Assembly (NCBI RefSeq): GCF_001557325.1 | Contig: NZ_LSJS01000151.1 | Coordinates: 1-64,000, forward strand | Length of the DNA: 64,000 nucleotides | DNA from: Erythrobacter donghaensis | Lineage (GTDB): Bacteria; Pseudomonadota; Alphaproteobacteria; Sphingomonadales; Sphingomonadaceae | Direction of reading: 5' to 3' | Shown: piece by piece, positions 37,131-46,444 of the stretch | Position numbering within the stretch: position 1 is the stretch's first letter | Layout of the letters: every line of letters begins with the position of its first letter | The notes under the pieces: model-generated | Seen by the model: only the letters and a program-made list of their open reading frames with translations | What the model was told of the DNA's origin: nothing | Databases searched by the model: none | Translations under genes and position numbers: made by a program

Positions 37131-37495
37131 ACCTGATCCAGCAGATTGAAGCCGAAGAAATCGCCAAGTCCGGCAAGGACATCCCCGAATTCCGCGCAGG
37201 CGACACCGTCCGCGTCGGCGTGAAGGTGAAGGAAGGCAACCGCGAGCGTATCCAGGCCTATGAAGGCGTCGTGATCGCCCGCTCGAACCGCGGCATGGGT
37301 TCGAACTTCACCGTGCGCAAGATGAGCTTCGGCGAAGGCGTCGAGCGCGTCTTCCCGCTCTACTCGCCGATCGTCGAGAGCATCACCGTGGTCCGCCGCG
37401 GCGTGGTGCGCCGCGCCAAGCTCTATTACCTGCGCGGCCGCACCGGCAAGAGCGCGCGTATCGTCGAGCGCAAGGCCTCCGCGCCCAAGGCGTAA
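37127..37495 (+). CDS. rplS: 50S ribosomal protein L19
   Basis: A 122-aa protein at the 30S-50S interface. [22 protein letters not shown] and [19 protein letters not shown] are characteristic. The start is GTG 37127, overlapping the trmD stop as GTGA. Last gene of the ribosomal/tRNA-modification operon, followed by a terminator. Confidence 0.97.
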   Translation: MNLIQQIEAEEIAKSGKDIPEFRAGDTVRVGVKVKEGNRERIQAYEGVVIARSNRGMGSNFTVRKMSFGEGVERVFPLYSPIVESITVVRRGVVRRAKLYYLRGRTGKSARIVERKASAPKA

Positions 37496-37517
37496 GGCTT
37501 TTCGGCCAGCAAATCGC

Positions 37518-37554
37518 GAAGGGCGGCTCCGGCAAGGGGCCGCCCTTTTCGTTT
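37518..37554 (+). terminator. Intrinsic terminator after rplS
   Basis: The stem AAGGGCGGCTCC pairs with GGGGCCGCCCTT (GT pairs near the loop GGCAA), followed by TTCGTTT. It begins 22 nt after the rplS stop. Confidence 0.8.
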
Positions 37555-37622
37555 GCGCATCTTGCCTTTGCGCGGCGGCGTTGCAAGGAGGTTGCGGACA
37601 CAACCGAAAGGCCGCCACCTTC

Positions 37623-40352
37623 ATGCGTTCACGCCTCGCCGCGATCCTTGCCCTTGCCCTTGTCGGTCCCATCGCGGCCGCACAGGCACAGGAAACCGCC
37701 GCAAGCTCCCCTTCGTCACAGGACGAGACCGTATCGGCATCGCTCTCGGGCGAGGGGCTCGAGCAGTTCTGCAGCTCAGCCTGGCCGCGTGGCGAGGAGG
37801 GATCGCCGAATCGGGATTTCTGCCTCTATTTTCCCATGCGAATCCAGAAGGTGGCCAAGCTGGAGGATGGCACGAACGCGCTGTCGGTGTTCGGGCTGAT
37901 CAAGAATATCGGAGGCAAGGCCAAGCCCGTCCCGGCTGTGGCCGTGATTGCACGCGACGGGGAGGGCCGCATCGTGTTCCGCAAAGCCCTTTCGTCCGAA
38001 GGGGACCCCCTCCCGGTCGGCGCGGCTGTGACGGTTGCGCAGGATGTGGGCGCGCTTCCGGCGACGGCGAGGTCGATCACCATCGGTTGGGCCGCCAGTA
38101 TCGAGAGCGAAGCCGCGCCATCCCCTTCTGCGAAAGAGAACGCCATGCTCACCTTCGAACGCGTCTTCGGCTCCCCCGGCCTTGATGGCCCCGCGCCGCG
38201 GCAGGTCAAGCTTTCCCCCGACGGGCGCTTCCTCACCCTGCTGCGCAACCGCGCCGATGATCGCGATCGCTATGACCTGTGGGGCTATGACATCGAGACC
38301 CGCGAGTGGCGGATGCTGGTGGATTCGGAGAAGCTCGGCTCGGGCCGCGAACTCTCGGAAGACGAGAAGATGCAGCGCGAGCGTGCGCGCGTCGGCAGCC
38401 TCAAGGGGATCATCAGCTACCAGTGGGCGAGCGACGGCAGCGGCGTGCTGGTGCCTCTGGATGGTGACCTGTTTCTGGCGAAGCTCGACGGCACAGTGAC
38501 GCAGCTCACCGATACCGAGGGGACGGAACTCAACCCCAAGCTGTCGAGCAAGGGCGCTTACGTCAGCTTCGTGCGCGACCGGCGGTTGTGGGTCGGCCCG
38601 GTCGGCGGCGAGGCCAAGCCGATCACGCCTGCTGGCGAGGCCGAGACCATCCGCTGGGGCGAGGCGGAATTCGTCGCGCAGGAGGAAATGGCACGGCTGC
38701 AGGGCTATTGGTGGAGCCCCGACGACAGCCGCATCGTCGTCCAGCGCACCGACGAGGCCGCCGTCGGCGTCGTCACCCGCGCGGCGATCGGGGCGAAGGG
38801 CACCAAGGTGTTCGACCAGCGCTACCCGGCAGCGGGCACCGACAATGCCGTGGTCGAACTGTTCGTGATGAATCCTGATGGCTCGGGCAGCGTCAAGATC
38901 GACCTCGGGCTCGATCTCGACATCTATGTCGCCCGCGTCGACTGGGCGCCCGATGGCAGCGCGATCTATGTCCAGCGGCAGGATCGCGCGCAGACGAAAA
39001 TCGACGTGCTCAAGGTCGATCCCGTGACCGGCGCGAGCACGGTCTGGTTCACCGAGACTGCCGCGCGCCCCGACTACTGGATCAACCTCAGCGACAATTA
39101 CCGCTTCCTCAAGGACGGTAGCCTGCTGTGGTGGTCCGAGCGTGACGGCTATGGTCACTTCTATCGCTTCGGCGGTTCCAAGGTTGCCGCGGAAGTGCTT
39201 GCAGCCGAGGCGGCGGGTGAGCCGGTGATCTACAACAACGGCCGGTGGCAGCAGCTCACGCGTGGCACCACGCCGACCACCGCGCTTGTCGGCGTGGACG
39301 AGGCGGCCGGCACCTTCACCTATCAGGCGACCCGCGATGTCCTGACACAGCAGATCTATCGGGCGCGGCTGGACGGGACGGGGGAGCCCGAGCTGCTGAC
39401 CGACCCCGCCTTCACCAACAGCGCCAGCATGGATGGCGCAGCCCGCCTGCTCTACGTCACCCGCTCGGGCCCGAACCAGCCCCCCCAGTCCTACCTCGCC
39501 ACCCCCGACGGCAACCGCGTGGCGTGGATCGAGGAGAACCGCGTCGAGGGCGAGCACCCCTATGCGCCCTTCCTCGCCGGCCACGTCACGCCCGAATACG
39601 GCACCATCGCCGCCGAGGACGGCACACCGCTCCACTGGATGATGCTCAAGCCGAAGATGGAGCCAGGCAAGCGCTACCCGGTGTTCTTCAGCCATTACGG
39701 CGGGCCGGGCCCGCAGATGGTGACCAAGGGCTGGGGCGGGGCGCTCGCGCAGTCGATCGTGGACAGTGGTTACATCTATTTCGTCCTCGACAACCGCGGT
39801 TCGGCCAATCGCGGGGTGGATTTCGAACAGCCGCTCTACCGCGCGATGGGCGGGGCCGAGGTGCGCGACCAGAAGGCCGGCGCGCTGTTCCTCAAGAGCC
39901 TCGACTATGTCGATCCGGCCAAGATCGCCACCTATGGCTGGTCCTATGGCGGTTACATGACGCTGAAGATGCTCGAAGCCGACCCGGGGCTTTACGCGGC
40001 GGGCATCGCGGGCGCGCCGGTGACGCGCTGGGAACTCTACGACACCCACTACACCGAACGCTACATGGGCGATCCGCGCGAGGTACCCGAGGCCTACGAG
40101 AAGGCGAGCGCCATTCCGGACGCGACCAAGATCGCCGATCCGCTGCTGCTGATCCACGGCATGGCCGACGACAACGTGATCTTCGAGAACTCCTCGGAGC
40201 TGATCAGCGTCATGCAGGAGAGCAACACGCCCTTCGAGATGATGCTCTACCCCGGCTACACCCACCGCGTCTCCGGCCCGAAGATCGGGCCGCACGTGTG
40301 GAACGGCATCTTCCGCTTCCTGAGGGCGCACGGCGTAGCGCCGCCCGAATAG
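37623..40352 (+). CDS. DPP4-type S9 peptidase with extra N-terminal domain
   Basis: A 909-aa exported serine peptidase. The signal peptide is residues 1-22. Residues 24-172 form an extra domain not usual in bacterial DPP4 homologues, with C50/C67 and a strand-rich LSVFGLIKNIGGKAKPVP segment. The standard DPP4 beta-propeller starts near residue 175 (LTFERVFGSPGLDG) and includes WGEAEFVAQEEM. The hydrolase domain has Ser774 (GWSYGGY), Asp849 (GMADDN) and His881 (YTHRV). It releases X-Pro or X-Ala dipeptides by family analogy. An internal ATG at 38144 could give a form without signal peptide. Sits alone between rplS and asd. Confidence 0.9.
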   Translation: MRSRLAAILALALVGPIAAAQAQETAASSPSSQDETVSASLSGEGLEQFCSSAWPRGEEGSPNRDFCLYFPMRIQKVAKLEDGTNALSVFGLIKNIGGKAKPVPAVAVIARDGEGRIVFRKALSSEGDPLPVGAAVTVAQDVGALPATARSITIGWAASIESEAAPSPSAKENAMLTFERVFGSPGLDGPAPRQVKLSPDGRFLTLLRNRADDRDRYDLWGYDIETREWRMLVDSEKLGSGRELSEDEKMQRERARVGSLKGIISYQWASDGSGVLVPLDGDLFLAKLDGTVTQLTDTEGTELNPKLSSKGAYVSFVRDRRLWVGPVGGEAKPITPAGEAETIRWGEAEFVAQEEMARLQGYWWSPDDSRIVVQRTDEAAVGVVTRAAIGAKGTKVFDQRYPAAGTDNAVVELFVMNPDGSGSVKIDLGLDLDIYVARVDWAPDGSAIYVQRQDRAQTKIDVLKVDPVTGASTVWFTETAARPDYWINLSDNYRFLKDGSLLWWSERDGYGHFYRFGGSKVAAEVLAAEAAGEPVIYNNGRWQQLTRGTTPTTALVGVDEAAGTFTYQATRDVLTQQIYRARLDGTGEPELLTDPAFTNSASMDGAARLLYVTRSGPNQPPQSYLATPDGNRVAWIEENRVEGEHPYAPFLAGHVTPEYGTIAAEDGTPLHWMMLKPKMEPGKRYPVFFSHYGGPGPQMVTKGWGGALAQSIVDSGYIYFVLDNRGSANRGVDFEQPLYRAMGGAEVRDQKAGALFLKSLDYVDPAKIATYGWSYGGYMTLKMLEADPGLYAAGIAGAPVTRWELYDTHYTERYMGDPREVPEAYEKASAIPDATKIADPLLLIHGMADDNVIFENSSELISVMQESNTPFEMMLYPGYTHRVSGPKIGPHVWNGIFRFLRAHGVAPPE

Positions 40353-40431
40353 GTCTGCACGACGACGATAGCGGTTGCGCTTGGCGCACCCGTCGCTATC
40401 TCGCGGCTGCGAAGTGATAGGAGAACGCCAA

Positions 40432-41457
40432 GTGGGTTACCGGGTGGCAGTGGTCGGTGCGACCGGCAATGTCGGGCGCGAGATGATGCAGGTCTTGGCC
40501 GAGCGCGAGTTTCCGTGCGACGAGGTCGCCGCGGTTGCCTCGTCGCGCTCCACCGGGAGCGAGGTCGAATTCGGTGACACCGGCAAGATGCTCAAGTGCA
40601 GGAACATCGAGCATTTCGACTGGGCCGGATGGGACATTGCGCTGTTCGCGGCCGGAAGCGGCCCGGCCAAGGAATATGCCCCCAAGGCGGCGGCTGCCGG
40701 GTGCATCGTGATCGACAATTCCTCGCTCTACCGCATGGACCCCGATGTCCCGCTGGTGGTGCCCGAGGTGAACCCAGACGCGATCGACGGCTACACCGCG
40801 CGCAACATCATCGCCAACCCCAACTGCTCGACCGCGCAGCTGGTGGTGGCGCTGAAGCCGTTGCATGATGCCGCGACGATCAAGCGCGTGGTGGTCAGCA
40901 CCTATCAGTCGACCTCGGGCGCCGGGAAGGCGGGCATGGACGAGCTCTTCGCTCAATCCCGCGCGATCTTCGTCGGCGATCCGGTTGAGCCGCAGAAGTT
41001 CACCAAGCAGATCGCCTTCAACGTCATCCCGCATATCGACGTCTTCCTCGACGATGGTTCGACCAAGGAAGAGTGGAAGATGGTGGTCGAGACCAAGAAG
41101 ATCCTCGACCCGAAGATCAAACTGAGCGCGACCTGCGTGCGCGTGCCGGTGTTCGTGGGCCACTCCGAGGCGGTCAACATCGAGTTCGAGAACGAACTCA
41201 GCGCCGAAGCCGCGATGGACATCCTGCGCGAGGCGCCCGGCGTGATGCTGATCGATAAGCGCGAGGATGGCGGCTACATCACGCCCGTCGAATGCGTGGG
41301 AGACGCCGCGACCTTCGTCAGCCGCGTGCGCGAGGATCCGACGGTCGAGAACGGGCTCACCATGTGGGTGGTCTCGGACAACCTGCGCAAGGGCGCCGCG
41401 CTCAACGCGGTGCAGATCGCCGAGCTGCTCGGCCGCCGCCACCTCAAGAAGGGTTAG
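40432..41457 (+). CDS. asd: Aspartate-semialdehyde dehydrogenase
   Basis: A 341-aa NADP-dependent enzyme of lysine, threonine and methionine synthesis. The nucleotide loop GATGNVGREM is at about residues 9-18 and the catalytic Cys132 lies in ANPNCSTAQLV. GKAGMDEL and HIDVF follow. Start is GTG 40432 with TAGGAGA upstream; the ATG at 40375 adds an unrelated segment. Next gene follows by 9 nt. Confidence 0.95.
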   Translation: MGYRVAVVGATGNVGREMMQVLAEREFPCDEVAAVASSRSTGSEVEFGDTGKMLKCRNIEHFDWAGWDIALFAAGSGPAKEYAPKAAAAGCIVIDNSSLYRMDPDVPLVVPEVNPDAIDGYTARNIIANPNCSTAQLVVALKPLHDAATIKRVVVSTYQSTSGAGKAGMDELFAQSRAIFVGDPVEPQKFTKQIAFNVIPHIDVFLDDGSTKEEWKMVVETKKILDPKIKLSATCVRVPVFVGHSEAVNIEFENELSAEAAMDILREAPGVMLIDKREDGGYITPVECVGDAATFVSRVREDPTVENGLTMWVVSDNLRKGAALNAVQIAELLGRRHLKKG

Positions 41458-41466
41458 ACACCGAGC

Positions 41467-42087
41467 GTGCTGCCGCTTGCGACAGCGCAGCGCTGGATGC
41501 TTGCGGCGGTGGCGCTAGCCGTGCCGCTGAGCGCGTGGGGGGCAATCTACCCGACCAACACCTGGTTGCAGGTCGGCCCGGTGGCGCTGATGCTGCCGCT
41601 CGCCTACCGGCTGCTGCGGCACTGGACGGTCAGCAATGCCTCGGCCGCCTGCATGACCGGATTTGTGCTGCTGCATCTGTTTGCGGCGCGCTGGTCCTAC
41701 AGCTTTGTCCCCTATGAGGCATGGTTGGGCGAGGGGATCAGCGCGGTCTTCGGCTCGGATCGCAACAATTTCGATCGGCTGGTGCATTTCCTGTTTGGCG
41801 TGCTGGCGATGCCGCCGATGGTGGAACTGGGCGCGCGCCATGGCGGACTGTCGGCGCGGATGGCGCTGGCCTTCGCGCTGATGTTTGTCTTGGCGGTGGG
41901 CGGGCTTTACGAGATTTTCGAGTGGTCGCTCACCCTGTCTCTGGCGCCCGAGGATGCCGGGGCCTACAACGGCGAACAGGGCGACATGTTTGACGCGCAG
42001 AAGGATATGGCGCTAGCCGGGTTGGGTGCCGTGCTAACGGTGCCGCTCGTGCGCCGCGCGGGCTGGTGGAGAGGGATTGCGGAATGA
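41467..42087 (+). CDS. DUF2238 (YjdF-like) membrane protein
   Basis: A 206-aa inner-membrane protein from GTG 41467 with about six hydrophobic segments. FDRLVHFLFGVLAMPPMVEL and LYEIFEWSLTLSLAPEDAGAYNGEQGDMFDAQKDM are DUF2238 hallmarks; the conserved His/Glu/Asp residues in membrane-proximal positions suggest a catalytic or ion-binding role, though none is established. Its stop overlaps the next start as ATGA. Confidence 0.83.
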   Translation: MLPLATAQRWMLAAVALAVPLSAWGAIYPTNTWLQVGPVALMLPLAYRLLRHWTVSNASAACMTGFVLLHLFAARWSYSFVPYEAWLGEGISAVFGSDRNNFDRLVHFLFGVLAMPPMVELGARHGGLSARMALAFALMFVLAVGGLYEIFEWSLTLSLAPEDAGAYNGEQGDMFDAQKDMALAGLGAVLTVPLVRRAGWWRGIAE

Positions 42088-42656
42088 AGAAGGAACTGGC
42101 GCTGCTGGCGCTTGCGGGCGCCTTGGCTCTGGCGGGTTGCGACAGCGGCGGGGTGCCGAGCCCGGCCGAAAAGCTCGAGGGCAAGGGGCAGGAAGCGCCG
42201 GTTGCGGCCAACGCCGTCGCGCTGCGGGGCGACGGGCTGACGGCGGGGGCCGAGAGCTTCTTCTTCGCTGCCGGGAAGGCCGAGGTCGAGGCTGCGCTCG
42301 CCAGCGCGCTGGGCACGGCGCTGCGCAGCGGCGAGAACCCCGAATGCGGCGCGGGGCCGATCACCTTCACCGATTACGCGGGCGGGCTCACCGCGCATTT
42401 CCAGGAGGGGCGTCTGGTTGGCTGGAACTGGCACCTGCCGCAGGACGGCGACCGCGCGCCGAGTGGCACCGTCGCGCTGGCAGGAAAGGTGCAGCTCGGC
42501 ACCCCGCGCGCCGAGGTCGAGGCCGCACCCGGTTTCGCCAAGGTCGAAGGCAGCACGCTGGGCGAGGAATTCGCGCTCGGCGACAGGCTCGGCGGTTTTA
42601 TCAACGGCGACAAAGTGGAGATGCTCTATGCCGGAACCCAGTGCTTCTTCCGTTGA
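42084..42656 (+). CDS. Putative lipoprotein
   Basis: A 190-aa protein with a clear lipoprotein signal: MKKELALLALAGALALAGC with lipobox LAGC and Cys about residue 19. The mature domain has alternating strands and a conserved-looking FFFAAGKAEVEAAL and ITFTDYAGGLTAHFQEGRLVGW; no family is recognised. ATG 42084 overlaps the DUF2238 stop. Part of a run of small coupled genes. Confidence 0.75.
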   Translation: MKKELALLALAGALALAGCDSGGVPSPAEKLEGKGQEAPVAANAVALRGDGLTAGAESFFFAAGKAEVEAALASALGTALRSGENPECGAGPITFTDYAGGLTAHFQEGRLVGWNWHLPQDGDRAPSGTVALAGKVQLGTPRAEVEAAPGFAKVEGSTLGEEFALGDRLGGFINGDKVEMLYAGTQCFFR

Positions 42657-42666
42657 GCCTGCCGGC

Positions 42667-43317
42667 ATGACGCTGCGGGCCGACCTGTTCTTCAGCTTCC
42701 GCTCGCCCTATTCCTACCTTGCCGTCGGGCGCTACCGGGCAATGACCGAGGAATACGACCTTGCCATTGCGCTGCGCACCGTGTGGCCGATCGCGATCCG
42801 CGATCCCTCGATCCTGTTCACCGGCAATCCCAATGTCGGGCGTTACATCTTCATCGACGCCGCCCGCTCGGCGCAGATGCTCGGTATCCCCTATCGCTGG
42901 CCGCGCCCCGATCCGGTTGCGCAGAACCTCGCGACGCGCGAGATCGCGGCCGAGCAGCCGCATATCCACCGCCTGTGCCGGATGGGGCAGGCGGCCGAGC
43001 GGGCGGGGCGGGGGCTGGCCTTTGCCGACGAGGTCTCGCGGGTGATCTGGTCGGGCACGGTCGATGACTGGCACGAGGGCGATCACCTCGCTGAGGCCGC
43101 CGCACGGGCAGGCCTCGATTTCGCCGCGCTCGAGGCAGAGGCGGCCGATGATGCGGCGGCGCTCGACGCGGAGATCGAAGCCAACCAGGCCGCGCTTGAA
43201 GCGGCGGGCCACTGGGGCGTGCCGACGCTGGTGTTTGAGGGCGAACCCTTCTTCGGGCAGGACCGTATCGCCATGGCCAAGTGGCGGATGGAGCAGAAGG
43301 GACTGCAACCGCGATGA
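42667..43317 (+). CDS. 2-hydroxychromene-2-carboxylate isomerase / DsbA-fold protein
   Basis: A 216-aa protein of the kappa-class GST/DsbA superfamily. The N-terminus LFFSFRSPYSYLAVGRY carries the Ser typical of HCCA isomerases in place of a CxxC pair; WGVPTLVFEGEPFFGQDRI is the cis-Pro loop. HCCA isomerases act in naphthalene breakdown, but no such genes are near, so a generic glutathione-linked role is equally possible. ATG 42667 is taken; an in-frame ATG inside the lipoprotein gene would add 13 residues. Confidence 0.82.
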   Translation: MTLRADLFFSFRSPYSYLAVGRYRAMTEEYDLAIALRTVWPIAIRDPSILFTGNPNVGRYIFIDAARSAQMLGIPYRWPRPDPVAQNLATREIAAEQPHIHRLCRMGQAAERAGRGLAFADEVSRVIWSGTVDDWHEGDHLAEAAARAGLDFAALEAEAADDAAALDAEIEANQAALEAAGHWGVPTLVFEGEPFFGQDRIAMAKWRMEQKGLQPR

Positions 43318-43763
43318 AGGGCGAACTCACCGGCGGGTGCCTGTGCGGCGCGGTGCGCTACTCGCTGCGTGAGGGCCTGCGTCTCAACGCCTATGCCTGC
43401 CACTGCACCGATTGCCAGAGCCGCACCGGAAGCGCCTTTTCCGAGCACATGCTGTTCGCGCTCGCCGATCTCGTCATCACGGGCGAGCTCGATGTCGGCG
43501 AATATGACCAGCCGAGCGGGGCGCACTCGCGTATCCACGGCTGCGCCAGATGCAAGGCGCGCATCTATGCCACCAACGACTCGCGCGAGGGGATGGCGAG
43601 CCTGCGCTGCGGCACGCTCGACAACAGCGCGTCCTTCGTCCCCGCCGGGCACGTGTGGGTGAAGAGCAAGCAGCCGTGGATCGGCCTGCCCGAAGGCGCG
43701 AAGGTGATGGACGAACAGCCGCGCAGCACCGAGGAATGGGTCGCCTTCGTGGGGCTGGCGTGA
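43314..43763 (+). CDS. GFA-family (CENP-V/GFA domain) protein
   Basis: A 149-aa zinc-binding protein. Cysteines lie in GGCLCGAVRY, CHCTDCQ and CARC, the standard GFA zinc-site arrangement. The family was named for glutathione-dependent formaldehyde activation, but most members are of unknown substrate. Start ATG 43314 overlaps the preceding stop as ATGA; its stop overlaps the next start as GTGA. Confidence 0.88.
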   Translation: MKGELTGGCLCGAVRYSLREGLRLNAYACHCTDCQSRTGSAFSEHMLFALADLVITGELDVGEYDQPSGAHSRIHGCARCKARIYATNDSREGMASLRCGTLDNSASFVPAGHVWVKSKQPWIGLPEGAKVMDEQPRSTEEWVAFVGLA

Positions 43764-44524
43764 GCGCGCCGGAAACCTCCCGCTTCGCCAGCTTCGACGG
43801 CACGCATCTCGCCGTCCACACTCTTGGCGAGGGGCCCCCGGTGGTGGTGCTCCACGGGCTGTTTTCCAGCGCGCAGATGAACTGGATCAAGTGGGGCCAT
43901 GCCGAGGCGCTCGCGGCGGCGGGGTTCCGGGCGATCATGCTCGATTTCCGGGTTCACGGTGAGAGCGACGCGCCGCGCGATGCGGCGGCGTACCCCACAG
44001 GCGTGCTGGTGCGCGATGTCGCCGCGCTCGCCGAGCATTTCGCGCTCGAGCCGGGGGGGTTCGACATGGTCGGCTTCTCGCTCGGCGCGCGCACCGCGGT
44101 GCACACCGTGGCCCACGGGGTGCTCGAACCGCGCCGCCTCGCCATCTGCGGGATGGGGGTCGCGGGGCTCGCGGGCTGGGCGCGGCGGGCGGATTTCTTC
44201 AAGCGGGTGATCGACGAATTCGACACCATCCGCCCCGGCGATCCCGTCTATGCCGCGCGGACGTTCCTGAAGTCGCAAGGGGTCGACCGGGCGGCCGCGC
44301 GGCTGTTGCTTGGCGCGATGGACGATTTCGACCTCGCGAGCCTCGCCAACATCACCATGCCCACCGCCGTGATCTGCGGCGACGAGGACCGCGACAACGG
44401 CTCTGCCGAAGACCTTGCCGCGCTGCTGCCGGAGGCACGCTATGTCGAGGTGCCCGGCACCCACATGGGCAGCGTGACGAAGCCCGAACTCGGCTCGGCG
44501 ATTGCGGGCTTCCTCGCGGCTTGA
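43760..44524 (+). CDS. Alpha/beta-fold hydrolase
   Basis: A 254-aa hydrolase from GTG 43760. The oxyanion region is VVVLHGLFSSAQMNW, the nucleophile elbow GFSLGAR, the acid in ICGDEDRDN and the His in VPGTHMGS, completing a Ser-Asp-His triad. Substrate unknown. Last gene of the coupled DUF2238-lipoprotein-HCCA-GFA-hydrolase run. Confidence 0.88.
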   Translation: MSAPETSRFASFDGTHLAVHTLGEGPPVVVLHGLFSSAQMNWIKWGHAEALAAAGFRAIMLDFRVHGESDAPRDAAAYPTGVLVRDVAALAEHFALEPGGFDMVGFSLGARTAVHTVAHGVLEPRRLAICGMGVAGLAGWARRADFFKRVIDEFDTIRPGDPVYAARTFLKSQGVDRAAARLLLGAMDDFDLASLANITMPTAVICGDEDRDNGSAEDLAALLPEARYVEVPGTHMGSVTKPELGSAIAGFLAA

Positions 44525-44587
44525 TTCCGCCGCCAAGCGCGTTCAAACCTGACACCATTGTCACATGACTGACGGGAACCCCTCGCA

Positions 44588-46444
44588 ATGAAATCTGCCG
44601 CTCCCCTGCTGAAGGGCGCCGCCGCCGCGCTCGCCATCGCCTTTGCCGCGCCGCTCGCCGCGCAGGAGGCCGCGCCGGCCGCAGCCCCCGCCGCCGCCTA
44701 TCCCGAAACGCCCGAGGGTGCTGCGGCCTGGGTTGCCATGGTCGAGGCCGATCTCGCCGCCTTCTCGAAGGAATATGGCCACGTCTCCTGGCTCAACGCC
44801 ACCTACATCAACCATGACAGCGACACGCTCGCCGCGCGCTACGGCGCCGAGCTGACGGTCAAGCAGGTCGGCTACGCCAACGAGGCCGCGCGCTATGCCC
44901 GCGTGGCCGGGCTCGATGCCGAGACCGCGCGCAAGCTCGACATTCTCCGGAACGGCATTTCGCTTCCCGCCCCGAACCGCCCCGGCGCGGCCGAGGAGCT
45001 CAATGCGATCGCCACCCGCCTCGGCTCGGCCTACGGGCGCGGCAAGGGGACGCTGAACGGCCAGCCGATCAACGGCAGCGACATCGAGGCCGAGATGGGC
45101 AACCTTGAGCGCACCCCGGACGAACTGAAGGAAATGTGGGCAAGCTGGCACGACAATGTCGGCGCCCCGATGCGCGGCGACTATGTCCGCATGAGCGCGC
45201 TCGCCAACGAGGGCGCCAAGGAGCTGGGCTTTGCCGATTACGGCGCGATGTGGCGTTCGGGCTACGACATGCCCCCCGAACAGTTCGCCGCCGAGACCGA
45301 GCGGATGTGGCAGGAAGTGAAGCCGCTCTATATCGCGCTCCACACCTATGTGCGCCGCAAGCTGAACGAGAAATACGGCGATGCCGTCCAGCCGCGCACC
45401 GGCCCGATCCGCGCCGATCTGCTCGGCAACATGTGGGCGCAGGAATGGGGCAATATCTACCCGCTGGTCGCCCCGGCAGGCGCGGGCGATATCGGCTATG
45501 ACCTCACCGATCTGATCGCCAAGAAGAACCTCGACGCGGTCGGCATGGTCAAGGTCGGGGAGCAGTTCTTCTCCTCGCTCGGCTTCGCGCCGCTGCCCGA
45601 AACCTTCTGGGAGCGCAGCCAGTTCGTGAAGCCCGCCGACCGCGAGGTGGTGTGCCACGCCTCGGCCTGGAACATCGACAATGTCGACGATCTGCGCATC
45701 AAGATGTGCATCAAGCCCAATGCCGACGATTTCGTGACGATCCACCACGAGCTCGGCCACAACTACTACCAGCGCGCCTACAACCAGCAGGATCCGCTGC
45801 ATCTCAACGGCGCGAATGACGGCTTCCACGAGGCGATCGGCGACATGATCGCGCTGTCGATCACGCCCGAATATCTGGTGCAGATCGACATGCTCGATCC
45901 TGCCCAGGTGCCGAGCGCCGACAAGGACATCGGCCTGCTGCTGCGCCAGGCGATGGACAAGGTTGCCTTCCTGCCCTTCGGCCTGCTGCTCGACCGCTAT
46001 CGCTGGGGGCTGTATGACGGCTCGATCCCCGAGAGCGCGATCAACACCGGCTGGAACGATCTGCGCCGCGACTATCAGGGAATCGTCCCGCCGGTACCGC
46101 GCGATCCGGCCGGGTTCGATGCGGGGGCCAAGTATCACATCCCCGCCAACGTCTCCTACACCCGCTACTTCCTCGCGCGGCTGCTCCAGTTCCAGTTCTA
46201 CAAGTCCGCCTGCGAAACCGCCGGGTGGAAGGGCCCGCTCCACCGCTGCTCGTTCTACGGCAACAAGGAGGTGGGCGCAAAGCTCGATGCGATGCTCCAA
46301 CTGGGGTCCTCCAAGCCCTGGCCCGACGCGCTCGAGGCCTTCACCGGCGAGCGGCAGATGAGCGGCAAGGCGATGGTCGAGTACTTCGCCCCGCTCAAGA
46401 AGTGGCTCGACCAGCAGAACAAGGGCGAGACGGCGGGCTGGTGA
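44588..46444 (+). CDS. M2-family peptidyl-dipeptidase (ACE-like)
   Basis: A 618-aa zinc dipeptidase with a signal peptide (residues 1-25), so it is exported. The gluzincin motif HELGH lies at H387-E388-xx-H391, with third ligand E415 in NDGFHEAIGD. Also present are GPIRADLLGNMWAQEW and WGLYDGSIPE. Bacterial M2 enzymes remove C-terminal dipeptides and are common in sphingomonads and xanthomonads. Its stop overlaps the next start as TGATG. Confidence 0.95.
   Translation: MKSAAPLLKGAAAALAIAFAAPLAAQEAAPAAAPAAAYPETPEGAAAWVAMVEADLAAFSKEYGHVSWLNATYINHDSDTLAARYGAELTVKQVGYANEAARYARVAGLDAETARKLDILRNGISLPAPNRPGAAEELNAIATRLGSAYGRGKGTLNGQPINGSDIEAEMGNLERTPDELKEMWASWHDNVGAPMRGDYVRMSALANEGAKELGFADYGAMWRSGYDMPPEQFAAETERMWQEVKPLYIALHTYVRRKLNEKYGDAVQPRTGPIRADLLGNMWAQEWGNIYPLVAPAGAGDIGYDLTDLIAKKNLDAVGMVKVGEQFFSSLGFAPLPETFWERSQFVKPADREVVCHASAWNIDNVDDLRIKMCIKPNADDFVTIHHELGHNYYQRAYNQQDPLHLNGANDGFHEAIGDMIALSITPEYLVQIDMLDPAQVPSADKDIGLLLRQAMDKVAFLPFGLLLDRYRWGLYDGSIPESAINTGWNDLRRDYQGIVPPVPRDPAGFDAGAKYHIPANVSYTRYFLARLLQFQFYKSACETAGWKGPLHRCSFYGNKEVGAKLDAMLQLGSSKPWPDALEAFTGERQMSGKAMVEYFAPLKKWLDQQNKGETAGW

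Noticed and set aside
37776-40331. An 851-codon open frame antisense to the DPP4-type gene
   Set aside because: Shadow of the peptidase third-position GC bias; the sense frame has the complete catalytic triad.
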